Part shown: in pieces, positions 1 through 8,305 of the stretch | Position numbering within the stretch: the stretch's first letter is position 1 | Layout: each line of letters opens with the position of its first letter | From: Novosphingobium taihuense | GTDB taxonomy: Bacteria; Pseudomonadota; Alphaproteobacteria; Sphingomonadales; Sphingomonadaceae | Assembly: GCF_007830315.1 (NCBI RefSeq) | Contig: NZ_VLKJ01000011.1 | Coordinates: forward strand, 78,989 to 142,988 | Direction of reading: 5' to 3' | Length of the DNA stretch: 64,000 bases | Translations under genes and position numbers: made by a program | The notes under the pieces: generated by a model | Seen by the model: the letters and a program-made list of their open reading frames with translations, nothing else | The model's database searches: none | What the model was told of the DNA's origin: nothing

Positions 1-258
1 AACGAGGCGCTCTCACCCGATGCGCGCGAGACGATCCGCCTGCTCAAGCGCCGGATTGATGGCATTCTGCGCGAACTGGTGGAACAAGCGATAGCGGACG
101 GCTCGGTCGCCCCTTGCGATCCGAAGCTCGCGGCGCTGACCCTTGCCAGCGCGCTCAATGGCCCTGCCCGCTGGCACCGTCCGGACGGTCCGCAATCGCC
201 GAAGGCGATCGCCACGACGCTCGTCGATTTTCTGGTGGCGGGCCTCGCTCCCCGCTGA
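1..258 (+). CDS. TetR-family regulator, C-terminal fragment cut by window edge
   Basis: An open frame enters from the left edge and ends at TGA 256-258, giving about 85 residues. The sequence is helical, with an ELVEQAIADGSVAPCDPKLAALTLASALNG segment typical of the ligand-binding C-terminal half of TetR regulators and a final LVDFLVAGL helix. The DNA-binding half lies outside the window. It converges on the cytochrome gene at 259-780 with no gap, so it faces the first amine dehydrogenase cluster tail to tail. Its target cannot be read from this fragment. The family call rests on general pattern only. Confidence 0.55.
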   Translation, partial: NEALSPDARETIRLLKRRIDGILRELVEQAIADGSVAPCDPKLAALTLASALNGPARWHRPDGPQSPKAIATTLVDFLVAGLAPR

Positions 259-780
259 TCACGGATTGCGGTAGAAGTCCTTGAACGAAGCAGGCGCTCC
301 GCATTTCGCGATAGCGGTCGCCACATGCCGTCTGCGTTCTTTCACCAGGGAGGCAGAAGTAAGCGCGAAATGGCGCTCGTATCCAACTTCGTGCGCAGTA
401 AACGGCTTCGTCCCCGGCAGCACGCTTTCTCCGCCCAGGCCAAACACCATGAAGTTGAGCATGTCCGCCAGCTGCTGGTTGTCGTTGATCCGGCTCTTGG
501 CGATGTTGGGCAACCGTAGCAGATAGGCGCGCGTTGCGGGCGTGCACATCATGTAGCCCACCCGCCCACGCAATTCAGGAAGTCTGGCAGGCGCAGACAG
601 CCCCTGCACGCCATGGCAACCGGCGCAGTGCTCGACATAGTCGGCCTTTGCCAGTTCCGGATCGCCGATCGCCGCAAGCCCAAGCGCCACGGTTTCGGCA
701 CGCGGATCACCCTTCGCCGCAAGCCCCGGCGCCACGATGGCGAGCACTGCTACCAGTCCTGCCAGAGCCAGCTTGCGCAC
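259..780 (-). CDS. periplasmic monohaem cytochrome c of amine dehydrogenase cluster 1
   Basis: I chose the GTG at 780 because GGAGG lies just upstream and the protein then opens with a clean signal peptide (RKLALAGLVAVLAIVAPG, cleavage near AAKG). A longer frame to 855 would run well into mauA. The 173-residue product has one haem site, CAGCH (Cys52, Cys55, His56). The gene is the last of a minus-strand mauB-E-D-A-cytochrome block and starts 11 bases after the mauA stop. The likely role is to accept electrons from the amine dehydrogenase in the periplasm. Its C-terminal half (GRxxYLLRLPN..., LADMLNFMVF) resembles the cytochrome at 40352-40825 in cluster 2, so the two are probably paralogues. 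Confidence 0.8.
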   Translation of the reverse strand: MRKLALAGLVAVLAIVAPGLAAKGDPRAETVALGLAAIGDPELAKADYVEHCAGCHGVQGLSAPARLPELRGRVGYMMCTPATRAYLLRLPNIAKSRINDNQQLADMLNFMVFGLGGESVLPGTKPFTAHEVGYERHFALTSASLVKERRRHVATAIAKCGAPASFKDFYRNP

Positions 781-791
781 CGCCGCCTCCG

Positions 792-1334
792 TCAGGCTGC
801 GCCGATCATCATCGCGGTCGAGCAGTGATACTCCATGCTGCTCGTGCCGAAGCACCAGATGACGTTATTGTTGAGTTGCGGCAGATAGAGCTGCGTCTCG
901 CGATCGGTATTGTCGCAACCGCACTGGCCGCAGGCAGGCTTTCCGCAGCAATCACGATAGGCGATCATGTAGGCCTTGCCGTCATCTGGGTTGATGCACG
1001 ATCCCACCCACGAAACCGGCGAGGGCTCCGCTCCTGCCGGGCAGGTATGAATGCCACCGCCGCAGCAGGTGCACAGCGCGCCGTCGATGGCGCAGTAGCG
1101 CCAGTAGTTGCACTTGGTGTCGTCCTTGGTCTGCGCCGTTCGCGCAAACATGGTCTTCGCCTCGGGCGAACGATCCGGCTTTGCAGCTTCTGCGCGGCTC
1201 ACCGGCAGCAGCGGGAAAACCGGCGCGGCCACCAGCGCGAGGCCAAGGCGCGACAGGATACCGCGGCGCGAGGTGCCACCGGCAAGGCGGCGCAACAGCT
1301 TTTCGCCCATCGCATCGGGATTGAAACGCTTCAT
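792..1334 (-). CDS. mauA: amine dehydrogenase light chain (TTQ-bearing subunit), copy 1
   Basis: This is the 180-residue beta subunit of a methylamine/aromatic amine dehydrogenase, a periplasmic enzyme that turns R-CH2-NH2 into aldehyde and ammonia. A Tat-like leader (TSRRGILSRLG, residues 21-31) is followed by a Cys-rich domain beginning CNYWRYCAIDG. The two tryptophans that form tryptophan tryptophylquinone are Trp109 (in SPVSWVGSC) and Trp160 (NVIWC). Their 51-residue spacing equals the known Trp57/Trp108 pair of Paracoccus. The catalytic Asp76 equivalent is Asp128 (YRDCC). A GGGGG-rich ribosome site precedes the ATG. The gene lies 37 bases after mauD. Whether the substrate is an alkyl or an aromatic amine cannot be told from the sequence. 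Confidence 0.93.
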   Translation of the reverse strand: MKRFNPDAMGEKLLRRLAGGTSRRGILSRLGLALVAAPVFPLLPVSRAEAAKPDRSPEAKTMFARTAQTKDDTKCNYWRYCAIDGALCTCCGGGIHTCPAGAEPSPVSWVGSCINPDDGKAYMIAYRDCCGKPACGQCGCDNTDRETQLYLPQLNNNVIWCFGTSSMEYHCSTAMMIGAA

Positions 1335-1371
1335 CGAATGCCCCCTTTTAACGCTTTCCCGTCGCGACCGG

Positions 1372-1977
1372 TCAGGCCGCCTCGACCTTCTTCAGCTTGC
1401 CGATGTAGTCCTGCACCGTTGCAATGCCCATTTCGTGGGCGACCACGAGGCTCTCGAGATGCTCGCGGCTGTTCACCAGTCCCTTTGACAGGATCGTGCC
1501 CTCGGCATCGAGCAGCACCGCATAGGGCAGCTTGCCTACTTCAAAAGCCTGCCCCACTTCCGGCCCGTTGATGAAGCGGTAGCTCTCGAGCCCCTGCGCC
1601 GCGATCAGCCCGCGCTGGACCTGCACATCATCATCGCCAACGAAGGTCAGTTCCACGCGCTCGTCCTTGGCGAAGGAGCGCGCAGCCGGGATCAGCCCCT
1701 TGCACAGTGGACACGTTGCCGAGACGAACATCAGCAGGCGCAACGGCACAGTCTTTGAAGGACCACCGACAATTACGTCCTTTCCGTCAAGCGTATGCGC
1801 CGGAACCGCTGGAGCCTTGCCCCCAACCGCCGGACCACCGCTCGTCTGCAGCGCGCCTGCAGGGGCAACGCGCATGTGCAGCACGCCAACCTGGCGGGCC
1901 AGCGCCAGCAGCGCCACGACCAGTGCGAGAATGACCACCCAGGAAAGCACCTGGGCTACGATCAGTGCCGTCATCAT
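1372..1977 (-). CDS. mauD: MauD, thioredoxin-like maturation protein, copy 1
   Basis: The start at 1977 (ATGATG) overlaps the mauE stop, with AAGGAAT upstream; the frame continues further upstream inside mauE, but that part lacks family character. The 201-residue protein has an N-terminal membrane anchor (residues 3-27) and a periplasmic thioredoxin-like domain with the redox pair CPLC (Cys89/Cys92). In the mau system MauD and MauE are needed to fold and stabilise the disulfide-rich light chain, which has about a dozen cysteines in this family. Its position between mauE and mauA matches that role. Confidence 0.9.
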   Translation of the reverse strand: MMTALIVAQVLSWVVILALVVALLALARQVGVLHMRVAPAGALQTSGGPAVGGKAPAVPAHTLDGKDVIVGGPSKTVPLRLLMFVSATCPLCKGLIPAARSFAKDERVELTFVGDDDVQVQRGLIAAQGLESYRFINGPEVGQAFEVGKLPYAVLLDAEGTILSKGLVNSREHLESLVVAHEMGIATVQDYIGKLKKVEAA

Positions 1978-2546
1978 CGCATATTCCTTTCGATGGCAAG
2001 CGGGCCCTTCGCCAAGGCCGCAAGGGCATTGACCAGCAGGGTCAGGAGATAGAGTGCCGAACCACTCGCAAGACCGATCCACCAGCCCGCAGAACCCGGT
2101 GAGGGAAGTTGTCCAAGTGTCGGCAGCAGGAGTGCCGCAAGTACCACGTTGCGCAGCACGAGCGTCCCGCTCAATGTCTGGCGCAAGTCGGAGCGACCGC
2201 ACCCGCAGTCGATATGCGAACGGCCGCGCCGGATGTTAACCGCCATCGCCGCCGCGAACACCAGAAGCAGACCGGCAGCCGGGATTGCAGCAGGACCGAT
2301 GCCGACAATCAGGCAGGCTCCGATCACCACTTCCGCGGGCGGAAGCAAGGTCGCTACCACGCCGACTAGCGCAGGCGGCAAAAGTCGATAGTTTGCCACC
2401 ACGCCAGGAAACACCCGACGGCTGCGCAGCTTGGCCAGCCCGGCCGTCAAAAACAACGTGCCAATGCCGAACGCGGCAGCGTATCCGGCAATGCCCAGCG
2501 CCTGGCCAAGACTTGAGCCAAGGGTCGAAGCCATCTCGATGATCAC
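1974..2546 (-). CDS. mauE: MauE, integral membrane maturation protein, copy 1
   Basis: This is a 190-residue MauE/DoxX-type membrane protein with about four to five hydrophobic helices and a conserved CGCG pair (Cys114, Cys116) after the third helix. The family works with MauD in light-chain disulfide formation or export. I take the GTG at 2546, which overlaps the mauB stop (GTGA); an ATG four codons later (2534) is an alternative. Translational coupling to mauB upstream and mauD downstream marks a single operon. Confidence 0.88.
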   Translation of the reverse strand: MIIEMASTLGSSLGQALGIAGYAAAFGIGTLFLTAGLAKLRSRRVFPGVVANYRLLPPALVGVVATLLPPAEVVIGACLIVGIGPAAIPAAGLLLVFAAAMAVNIRRGRSHIDCGCGRSDLRQTLSGTLVLRNVVLAALLLPTLGQLPSPGSAGWWIGLASGSALYLLTLLVNALAALAKGPLAIERNMR

Positions 2547-3718
2547 ATCGACTCCACGACCGTAATCAGGCCGCTGCCACCATTCTCGATCTTGTGCTTC
2601 ACTTCGCCGGTCTTGGAGTCGATGATCACTGCATCCTTGCCACCGCCGTTAACCATGATCATCGCTGCATCATCTTGCGTGATCTGGATGTTGCTGGGCT
2701 CGTCTTCGACAGGGTAGCGCTTGACCACCTTCTTTGCTGCAAGATCGATGCCCCAGATTTCCTCGGCACCTTCCTTGTGGCTCCAGTATTCACCCTTGTG
2801 CATCAGCACCCAGAGCATGCCGGTGGGTCGGTGCAAGGCCATCGGCTGCATCCCGCCAGGATACCACGCGATGTCGAGCGGCTTCACGTCCGCCGCCTTC
2901 ATTCCGCCCGCTTCCTGAATGGAAAACGGTGCCCCTACTTCCACCTTGGCCCCGACAGCTGCGGTGCGGACCACGCCGGTATAGCTGAGCATCACGACCT
3001 GCTTCTTCTTCCGATCGTAGACGGTGTTCGACCAGATCGGGTCCGCCGCGGCATCAAAGAAGGGTTCGGTGCGGGTAATGTCTTGCGTCGCCCCCTTGAT
3101 CGCCACCGTGGCAATCGTCCCGTCGGCGCAGAGCGATGAGAAGCCCACGCCGGGATTGGGGATCATCCCCGCACAGCCCGGAAGCTCGATAGCGCGCACG
3201 AACTTGCGCTTGGTCAGATCGATGATGTTGACCGACGAGGCCGGATCGAAGTTGTAGTCATAGGCGGTCTTGCCGTCGTCGGTCAGCACGAAGTTGGTGG
3301 TAAACCCGCCGACAATCAAACGTCCCGGTGTCGGGATTTCGCCCAGAAGCTTCAGCGTCTTGCTGTCATAGACCGAAACAAGGTCCTGCCGAGTGCCCCG
3401 GTTTACCTTGGACCACATCGTCTCGGCCACGTAATAGAACTTGCCAGACGGGTCGATGCCAAGGTCCGAATCCCGGCTCGTGGCGACCATGCCGATCATC
3501 TTGCCGGTGCCGGCATCGAAGATGCTCGTCCCTGCAGACCCCCATCCGCCGCGCACGAAGAACCAGCTTGGCTTCGGCGCCTCCATGGTCATCACGCCGG
3601 GCTCTTCGGCCTCGGGCACGACGGCTTCGGCCAGTGCCACGGCGGCATTCATGGTGGCAAGCGATCCCGCTATCGCCGTTCCGATCAGAACCCGCGCCAA
3701 CTTGCGTCCAAGCGTCAT
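2543..3718 (-). CDS. mauB: amine dehydrogenase heavy chain, copy 1
   Basis: This is a 391-residue seven-bladed beta-propeller alpha subunit with a signal peptide (RKLARVLIGTAIAGSLATMNAAVALA). Family marks include RDSDLGIDPSGKFYYVAETMW, a likely disulfide pair in LPGCAGMIPNPGVGFSSLC, and the late motif LMHKGEYWSHKEGAEEIW near the substrate funnel region. A strong GGGGG ribosome site precedes ATG 3718. It is the first gene of the B-E-D-A-cytochrome operon and lies 88 bases downstream of the TetR gene in the same direction. The copy at 42912-44102 has the same fold but clearly diverged sequence. Confidence 0.93.
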   Translation of the reverse strand: MTLGRKLARVLIGTAIAGSLATMNAAVALAEAVVPEAEEPGVMTMEAPKPSWFFVRGGWGSAGTSIFDAGTGKMIGMVATSRDSDLGIDPSGKFYYVAETMWSKVNRGTRQDLVSVYDSKTLKLLGEIPTPGRLIVGGFTTNFVLTDDGKTAYDYNFDPASSVNIIDLTKRKFVRAIELPGCAGMIPNPGVGFSSLCADGTIATVAIKGATQDITRTEPFFDAAADPIWSNTVYDRKKKQVVMLSYTGVVRTAAVGAKVEVGAPFSIQEAGGMKAADVKPLDIAWYPGGMQPMALHRPTGMLWVLMHKGEYWSHKEGAEEIWGIDLAAKKVVKRYPVEDEPSNIQITQDDAAMIMVNGGGKDAVIIDSKTGEVKHKIENGGSGLITVVESM

Positions 3719-3752
3719 TCCGGCCCCCTTTGCCTAACCGACAGCAAGAGAC

Positions 3753-3777
3753 TTGACGACTGTCCAGATTCGGTCAA
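3753..3777. promoter_or_regulatory. candidate operator/promoter upstream of mauB copy 1
   Basis: Between TetR and mauB, TTGAC (3753-3757) and GTCAA (3773-3777) form an inverted repeat around CTGTCCAGATTC (3760-3771). The same 12-mer recurs at 4593-4604 upstream of the molybdenum oxidoreductase operon. A TGTCNAG core is also present in the two boxes upstream of mauB copy 2. That suggests a TetR binding site, but this is inference from repetition only. Confidence 0.4.
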
Positions 3778-3806
3778 CGCCTTTTTTGCGCTTGCGAAGA
3801 GAACGG

Positions 3807-4487
3807 CTATTTCCGGTCGGTCAGACCTGCAATCTCTGCCGATGTTACGGTCTTTGCAAGCGCAACCAGCGCATGTGTCGCAATCGCGGTGAATGCACCC
3901 TTTCTTGAGGCCCAGGGTTTTTCGTAACCAAGAAACGGCGTCGCCCCCTCCATCGAGGCACTGATGTAGAGCGCAACGTCCCGCATCTCCTGCACGCTCA
4001 GCGCCGGGTTCAGCTCGCCTACGTATTCGGCGATGAAATCGTGGACGCGCTGGTAGAACAGCCGCACGCGATCGGCGACGAACTCGTTGTGGTTGGCCAA
4101 CGCCCACAGCTCGGTGAACAGCCGCGTGGTCCGCTTGCCTGCGATGTCGTCAAGGCACATCACCACTATCAGCCGCAGCCGCTCCTCGGCATCGAGCCCC
4201 GGCTGGCGCACCGTGCGCTCGAGCAGCTTGTCGTAATTGCCGATGATGTCGTCCAGCAGCGTCTGGATCAGCAGTTCCTTCTTGGGAAAGTGATAGCTGA
4301 CGTTGCCGACTTTCATCCCGCACTCGGCCGCGATGCGGCGGATGGTGAACGCACCCGCACCTTCGTCGATCAGGACGCGCAAGGCCGCCTTGAGGATCGC
4401 GTCGACGGTTTCAGTGCCGCGCGCGTAAGTGCCCGGACGCGGGGCGGACGGAAGGTCCGTGTCGAGTTTATCCGGGTGGGCAGCCAT
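3807..4487 (-). CDS. TetR-family regulator of amine dehydrogenase cluster 1
   Basis: The start at 4487 (MAAHPDKLDT) gives 226 residues; the frame continues far upstream, but that stretch overlaps the divergent 2Fe-2S gene and has no family character. The N-terminal helix-turn-helix (FTIRRIAAECGMKVGNVSYHFPKK, about residues 47-70) is classic TetR. The protein is a clear paralogue of the regulator at 44253-44960: they share AAECGMK.GN..YH at the recognition helix and L.ELWALANHNEFVADR versus PELWALSNHDAFVSER in the effector domain. Each sits at the mauB end of its amine dehydrogenase cluster, so control of that cluster, and here perhaps of the divergent molybdenum operon as well, is likely. Confidence 0.85.
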   Translation of the reverse strand: MAAHPDKLDTDLPSAPRPGTYARGTETVDAILKAALRVLIDEGAGAFTIRRIAAECGMKVGNVSYHFPKKELLIQTLLDDIIGNYDKLLERTVRQPGLDAEERLRLIVVMCLDDIAGKRTTRLFTELWALANHNEFVADRVRLFYQRVHDFIAEYVGELNPALSVQEMRDVALYISASMEGATPFLGYEKPWASRKGAFTAIATHALVALAKTVTSAEIAGLTDRK

Positions 4488-4574
4488 TGTCAGACGCGCA
4501 TAACACCACGCAAGGCCAAGACCAAGGACGCACGTGAACAACGGGGCCAAGCTGAAATTTACCCAACAAGGCGC

Positions 4575-4609
4575 TTGACCGGCCCCTGATGGCTGTCCAG
4601 ATTCAACTG
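4575..4609. promoter_or_regulatory. candidate operator between TetR and the molybdenum oxidoreductase operon
   Basis: This stretch contains TTGAC (4575-4579) and CTGTCCAGATTC (4593-4604), the latter an exact copy of the 12-mer upstream of mauB at 3760-3771. It lies in the divergent region between the TetR gene (start 4487) and the 2Fe-2S subunit (start 4672), where autoregulation and control of the right-hand operon could both act. The spacing between TTGAC and the 12-mer differs from the first copy. Confidence 0.38.
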
Positions 4610-4671
4610 CGCGCGACTTGGCAGTCCACGTCCGCGATCCCGGCATTCGGAAGACCCAAGGATTTGAGACG

Positions 4672-5148
4672 ATGAGCATTTCCCTCACCGTGAACGGCCG
4701 CAAGCGCATCGTGGAAACCGATGCCGACAAGCCCCTGCTCTGGGTCCTGCGCGAGGATCTCGACATGCCCGGCACCAAGTTCGGCTGCGGCGCGGGACTG
4801 TGCGGCGCCTGCACCGTCCATCTCGACGGTGACGCCGTGCGCTCCTGCCAGACACCGATCGCCGATGCCGCCGGCAAGGCGATCACCACGATCGAAGGCG
4901 TCGGCCTCAATGACATCGGCAAGCGCGTGCAGGAGGCATGGGTCGCTCTCGACGTACCGCAGTGCGACTATTGCCAGGCTGGCCAGATCATGTCCGCCAC
5001 CGCACTGCTCAAGCAGAACCCCAAGCCAACGCCCGAGGATATCGACGGCTGGATGAGCGGCAACATCTGCCGCTGTGCTACTTACATGCGCATCCGCGCC
5101 GCAATCCGCACCGCCGCAGGCCTTCCGGCCGAGGAGTCCGTGGCATGA
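4672..5148 (+). CDS. 2Fe-2S subunit of xanthine-dehydrogenase-family oxidoreductase
   Basis: The start at 4672 follows an AAGGA site and gives the standard 158-residue small subunit; an upstream in-frame ATG at 4618 adds 18 unconserved residues. The protein has the plant-type cluster ligands Cys39, Cys44, Cys47 and Cys59 (GCGAGLCGACT...C). The second cluster has CDYC (Cys98, Cys101) and CRC (Cys133, Cys135). It passes electrons from the molybdenum centre of its partner, whose start codon overlaps its stop (ATGA). This two-subunit arrangement without an FAD subunit is typical of isoquinoline 1-oxidoreductase/aldehyde dehydrogenase-like enzymes. Beside an amine dehydrogenase, aldehyde oxidation is the natural guess. 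Confidence 0.9.
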   Translation: MSISLTVNGRKRIVETDADKPLLWVLREDLDMPGTKFGCGAGLCGACTVHLDGDAVRSCQTPIADAAGKAITTIEGVGLNDIGKRVQEAWVALDVPQCDYCQAGQIMSATALLKQNPKPTPEDIDGWMSGNICRCATYMRIRAAIRTAAGLPAEESVA

Positions 5149-7307
5149 CCGACGCAATTTCGCTTTCGCGCCGCTCGTTCATCGCCACGTCGCTTGCAGG
5201 CGGCGCTGTCCTGACGCTCGACGCCTCGGTCGTCCTCGCAGCCACAACGACTACAGCTCCTTCCGATGTGCTTAACGCCTTCGTCCGCATCAACGCCGAC
5301 AACTCCGTCACCATCGGTGCCAAGAACCCAGAAATCGGCCAGGGCGTGAAAGTCATGCTGCCGATGCTCATCGCTGAGGAAATGGACCTCGCATGGGAGC
5401 AGGTCCGCATCGAGCAGACCGATGCCGATGAAACGCGCTACGGCCCGCAAGTCGCCGGTGGCAGCACCGCCACCCCCCGGAACTGGCTGCCCATGCGCCA
5501 GGTCGGAGCCGCAGCCCGCGCCATGCTGGTTGCTGCAGCGGCAAAGAAGTGGTCTGTCGATCCGTCCAGCCTTTCCACAGCCAAGGGCGCCGTGATCCAC
5601 GCCGCGTCGGGCAAGAGCGCGACCTACGCCTCGCTCGCCAAGGCTGCCGCCGCCGAAGCCGCACCCGATCTCGCCAAGGTTCCGCTCAAGGACGAGAAGA
5701 CCTTCACGATCATCGGCAAGTCCAAGCCTGGCGTCGACGTGCCCAAGATCGTCACGGGTCAGCCACTGTTCGGTATCGACACCCGCCTGCCCGGCATGGT
5801 CCACGCAGCCGTCGTCAAGTGCCCAGCGCACGGTGGCACCGTTGCCTCGATCGATGACGCGGCGGTCAAGGCGATCCCTGGCGTTCTGGCCGTGACCGCC
5901 GTCAACAGCGGCTTCGTGCCTGAAGGCAAGTCCGATACCGTGGTGATCATCGCCGACAGCTGGTGGAAAGCCAGCAAGGCGCGCGAAAAGCTCGGCGTGA
6001 AGTGGGATGATGCTACCGTCACCGGCTTCACCACCGCAAAGTACGAAGCCGACGCCGCCAAGCTGGTCACCGCCGCCCCGCAGGCGAGCCTGCTCAAGAC
6101 CGGTGATGCTGATGGCACGCTGGCCAAGGCCGCCAAAGTCATCAAGGCGGACTACGATTACCCCTTCCTCGCTCACGCCTCGCTCGAACCACAGAACTGC
6201 ACCGCGCTGTTCAAGGATGGGAAGCTGGAAATCTGGGCTCCCAGCCAGGCTCCGGCCGGTGGCCGCGCTGAAACGGCCAAGCTTTGCGGCCTCTCGCCCG
6301 ATGACCTGACCATCCACCTCACGCGCATGGGCGGTGGCTTCGGTCGTCGCCTCATGAACGACTACATGGTGATCGCAGGCCAGGCGGCAAAGGCTCTCCC
6401 CGGAAAGCCGGTAAAGGTCCTCTACGACCGCACCGACGACTTCCGCCACGATTTTTACCGCCCGGCTGGCTGGCACCGCTTCACCGCAGGCCTCGATGCC
6501 AGCGGCGCGCTGGTAGCCCTCAAGGACCACTTCGTCACCTTCGGCAAGGACGGCAAACCGATCCGCGCCGCGCAGATGGCGCCGACCGAGTTTCCCGCGC
6601 CGGTCGTGCCCAACGTCGATCTCGGCATCAGCTACATGGCGACCAACCTCGCCACCGGCTGGCTCCGCGCCCCCACCTCGAACGCAATGTCCTTCGTCTG
6701 GCAGTCATTCATGGACGAGGTTGCCGAGGCAGCCGGGCTTGATCTCCCCGAGTTCATGCGCCGCACCCTTGGCGCCCCGCGCGAAATTCCCGGCGAGCGG
6801 GTCGGCTTCCACACGGCCCGTGCCCGCGGCGTGATCGATGCCGTGTGCAAATCGGCAGGCTGGAAGGGGCGTGAAAAGGGACGAGGCTTCGGATTCTACT
6901 TCAGCCACCTTGGATACTTCGCTGAGATCGTTGACCTTTCAATGAAGAACGGCGCGGTCAGCATCGACAAGGTCTGGGTCGCCGGAGACATCGGAGCGCA
7001 CGTGATCAACCCGATCAACGCGATGAACCAGGCGCAGGGCTGCGTGATCGACGGAATAGGTCAGGCTCTCATCGGCCAGAAGATCGTGCAGGAAGCGGGA
7101 GCCATCACCGCCGAGAACTTCGGCGATTTTGCCCTTATGCGCATCGATGCTGCTCCGCGCGCCATCGCAGTCGAGTTCGTGAAGACCGATTTCCCGCCAA
7201 CCGGCCTTGGCGAACCCGCCCTGCCACCGGTCATTCCCGCGCTCGCAAACGCGATCTATTCGCTAACCGGCAAGCGGCATCGCCGACTGCCGCTGGAGAT
7301 GGTATAG
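5145..7307 (+). CDS. molybdopterin-binding subunit, isoquinoline 1-oxidoreductase/aldehyde dehydrogenase type
   Basis: The 720-residue large subunit starts with a Tat signal (LSRRSFIATSLAGGA, Arg9-Arg10), so the enzyme is probably exported folded with cofactor. An N-terminal domain (VRINADNSVTIGAKNPEIGQGVKVMLPMLIAEEMD) and a central molybdopterin domain (MGGGFGRRLMNDY) precede the C-terminal GLGEPALPPVIPALANAI, which holds the catalytic Glu of this superfamily. It is coupled to the 2Fe-2S gene by ATGA and followed by xdhC and a MocA-like gene, which supply cofactor insertion. No haem c domain is fused, so its electron acceptor is unknown. The substrate is not readable; an aldehyde made by the neighbouring amine dehydrogenase is my inference. 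Confidence 0.88.
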   Translation: MTDAISLSRRSFIATSLAGGAVLTLDASVVLAATTTTAPSDVLNAFVRINADNSVTIGAKNPEIGQGVKVMLPMLIAEEMDLAWEQVRIEQTDADETRYGPQVAGGSTATPRNWLPMRQVGAAARAMLVAAAAKKWSVDPSSLSTAKGAVIHAASGKSATYASLAKAAAAEAAPDLAKVPLKDEKTFTIIGKSKPGVDVPKIVTGQPLFGIDTRLPGMVHAAVVKCPAHGGTVASIDDAAVKAIPGVLAVTAVNSGFVPEGKSDTVVIIADSWWKASKAREKLGVKWDDATVTGFTTAKYEADAAKLVTAAPQASLLKTGDADGTLAKAAKVIKADYDYPFLAHASLEPQNCTALFKDGKLEIWAPSQAPAGGRAETAKLCGLSPDDLTIHLTRMGGGFGRRLMNDYMVIAGQAAKALPGKPVKVLYDRTDDFRHDFYRPAGWHRFTAGLDASGALVALKDHFVTFGKDGKPIRAAQMAPTEFPAPVVPNVDLGISYMATNLATGWLRAPTSNAMSFVWQSFMDEVAEAAGLDLPEFMRRTLGAPREIPGERVGFHTARARGVIDAVCKSAGWKGREKGRGFGFYFSHLGYFAEIVDLSMKNGAVSIDKVWVAGDIGAHVINPINAMNQAQGCVIDGIGQALIGQKIVQEAGAITAENFGDFALMRIDAAPRAIAVEFVKTDFPPTGLGEPALPPVIPALANAIYSLTGKRHRRLPLEMV

Positions 7308-7317
7308 CCCGCGATCT

Positions 7318-8295
7318 ATGGTCGCCACGACTCCGCTGGACATTCTCAACTTCCTCGCTGCCCGCGCGGAAGAAGGCATCGACTGCACACTGATCACGCT
7401 CGTTGCCGTGATCGGCGGATCGTCGCGTGGGGTCGGCGCGCAAATGGCGGTGGCGGCTGACGGACGGCGGATTGGCTCCTTTTCGGGCGGCTGCGTCGAG
7501 GATGCCGTCGCGCGAGAAGCCATTGACTCTCTGGACGAAGGCTGGGGCCATGTCGTGCGCTATGGCGTGGGCTCGCCCTATATCGACATCCGCCTGCCAT
7601 GCGGCGGCGGGATCGATCTGCTGTTCACGCCTCGCCCCGATCCTGCAGCCATCAAGCAGGCTCTGCGGCTACTGGAAGACCGTCACCAGGCGGCCCTGCG
7701 CATCGAATGCGACAAGGTGGCTCTGGTCCGCAGCGCCGAGCAGGCCGCCTGGGATGGCAGGGCGCTCACCCATTGCTACCAACCTCCGCTAAAGGTCCAC
7801 GCTTTCGGTCAGGGCGAGGATCTCACCGCTTTCTGCCGCCTGGCCAAAGCTTTCGGCACCAAAGTTCATGCGCTGTCTCCGGAATCCGAAACCTGCAGGG
7901 AGCTGGAAGCGGATGACATCGGGACGACCTTCCTCCACTCCCGGAACGTCTTGCCGCTGGCAGCGGTCGATCCGTGGTCAGCCATCGTCTTCCTCTTCCA
8001 CGGGCGGGACTGGGAAGAAGGCCTTTTGCCGCAAACTCTGGCCTTGCCGGCGTTCTATCACGGTGCAATCGGCAGCCGCCGCACCCATGCCGCCCGTCTT
8101 GAAGCCCTGCGCGGTGCCGGTGTTTCCGAAGACCGCATCGCCAAGCTTCGCGGCCATATCGGGTTGATTCCGGCTACGCGCGATCCGGCAACACTGGCCA
8201 TCTCCGTACTTGGCGAGATCATCGTCGAGTACAATGCACTGGCCAGCTGGACTTACTGGACCGGAACCCCACTGGAAACAGAAGCTGCTCAATGA
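7318..8295 (+). CDS. XdhC/CoxI-family molybdenum cofactor insertion protein
   Basis: This 325-residue protein has the two XdhC/CoxI domains. The N-terminal part carries GSSRGVGAQMAV and FSGGCVEDAVAREA, and the Rossmann-like C-terminal part has IGSRRTHAARLEAL followed by the typical GLIPATRDPATLAISVLGEIIVEYN. XdhC proteins bind the pyranopterin molybdenum cofactor and deliver its sulfurated form to xanthine-dehydrogenase-family apoenzymes. It starts 10 bases after the molybdopterin subunit and serves that enzyme. Its stop lies 10 bases before the proposed start of the cytidylyltransferase gene. Confidence 0.9.
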   Translation: MVATTPLDILNFLAARAEEGIDCTLITLVAVIGGSSRGVGAQMAVAADGRRIGSFSGGCVEDAVAREAIDSLDEGWGHVVRYGVGSPYIDIRLPCGGGIDLLFTPRPDPAAIKQALRLLEDRHQAALRIECDKVALVRSAEQAAWDGRALTHCYQPPLKVHAFGQGEDLTAFCRLAKAFGTKVHALSPESETCRELEADDIGTTFLHSRNVLPLAAVDPWSAIVFLFHGRDWEEGLLPQTLALPAFYHGAIGSRRTHAARLEALRGAGVSEDRIAKLRGHIGLIPATRDPATLAISVLGEIIVEYNALASWTYWTGTPLETEAAQ

Positions 8296-8305
8296 GCCCT
8301 GCGAA

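Noticed and set aside
5082..6530. A 482-codon open frame on the minus strand opposite the molybdopterin subunit gene
   Set aside because: It is antisense to a clear molybdenum hydroxylase with catalytic motifs and has no recognisable domain; long antisense frames are expected at this GC content.
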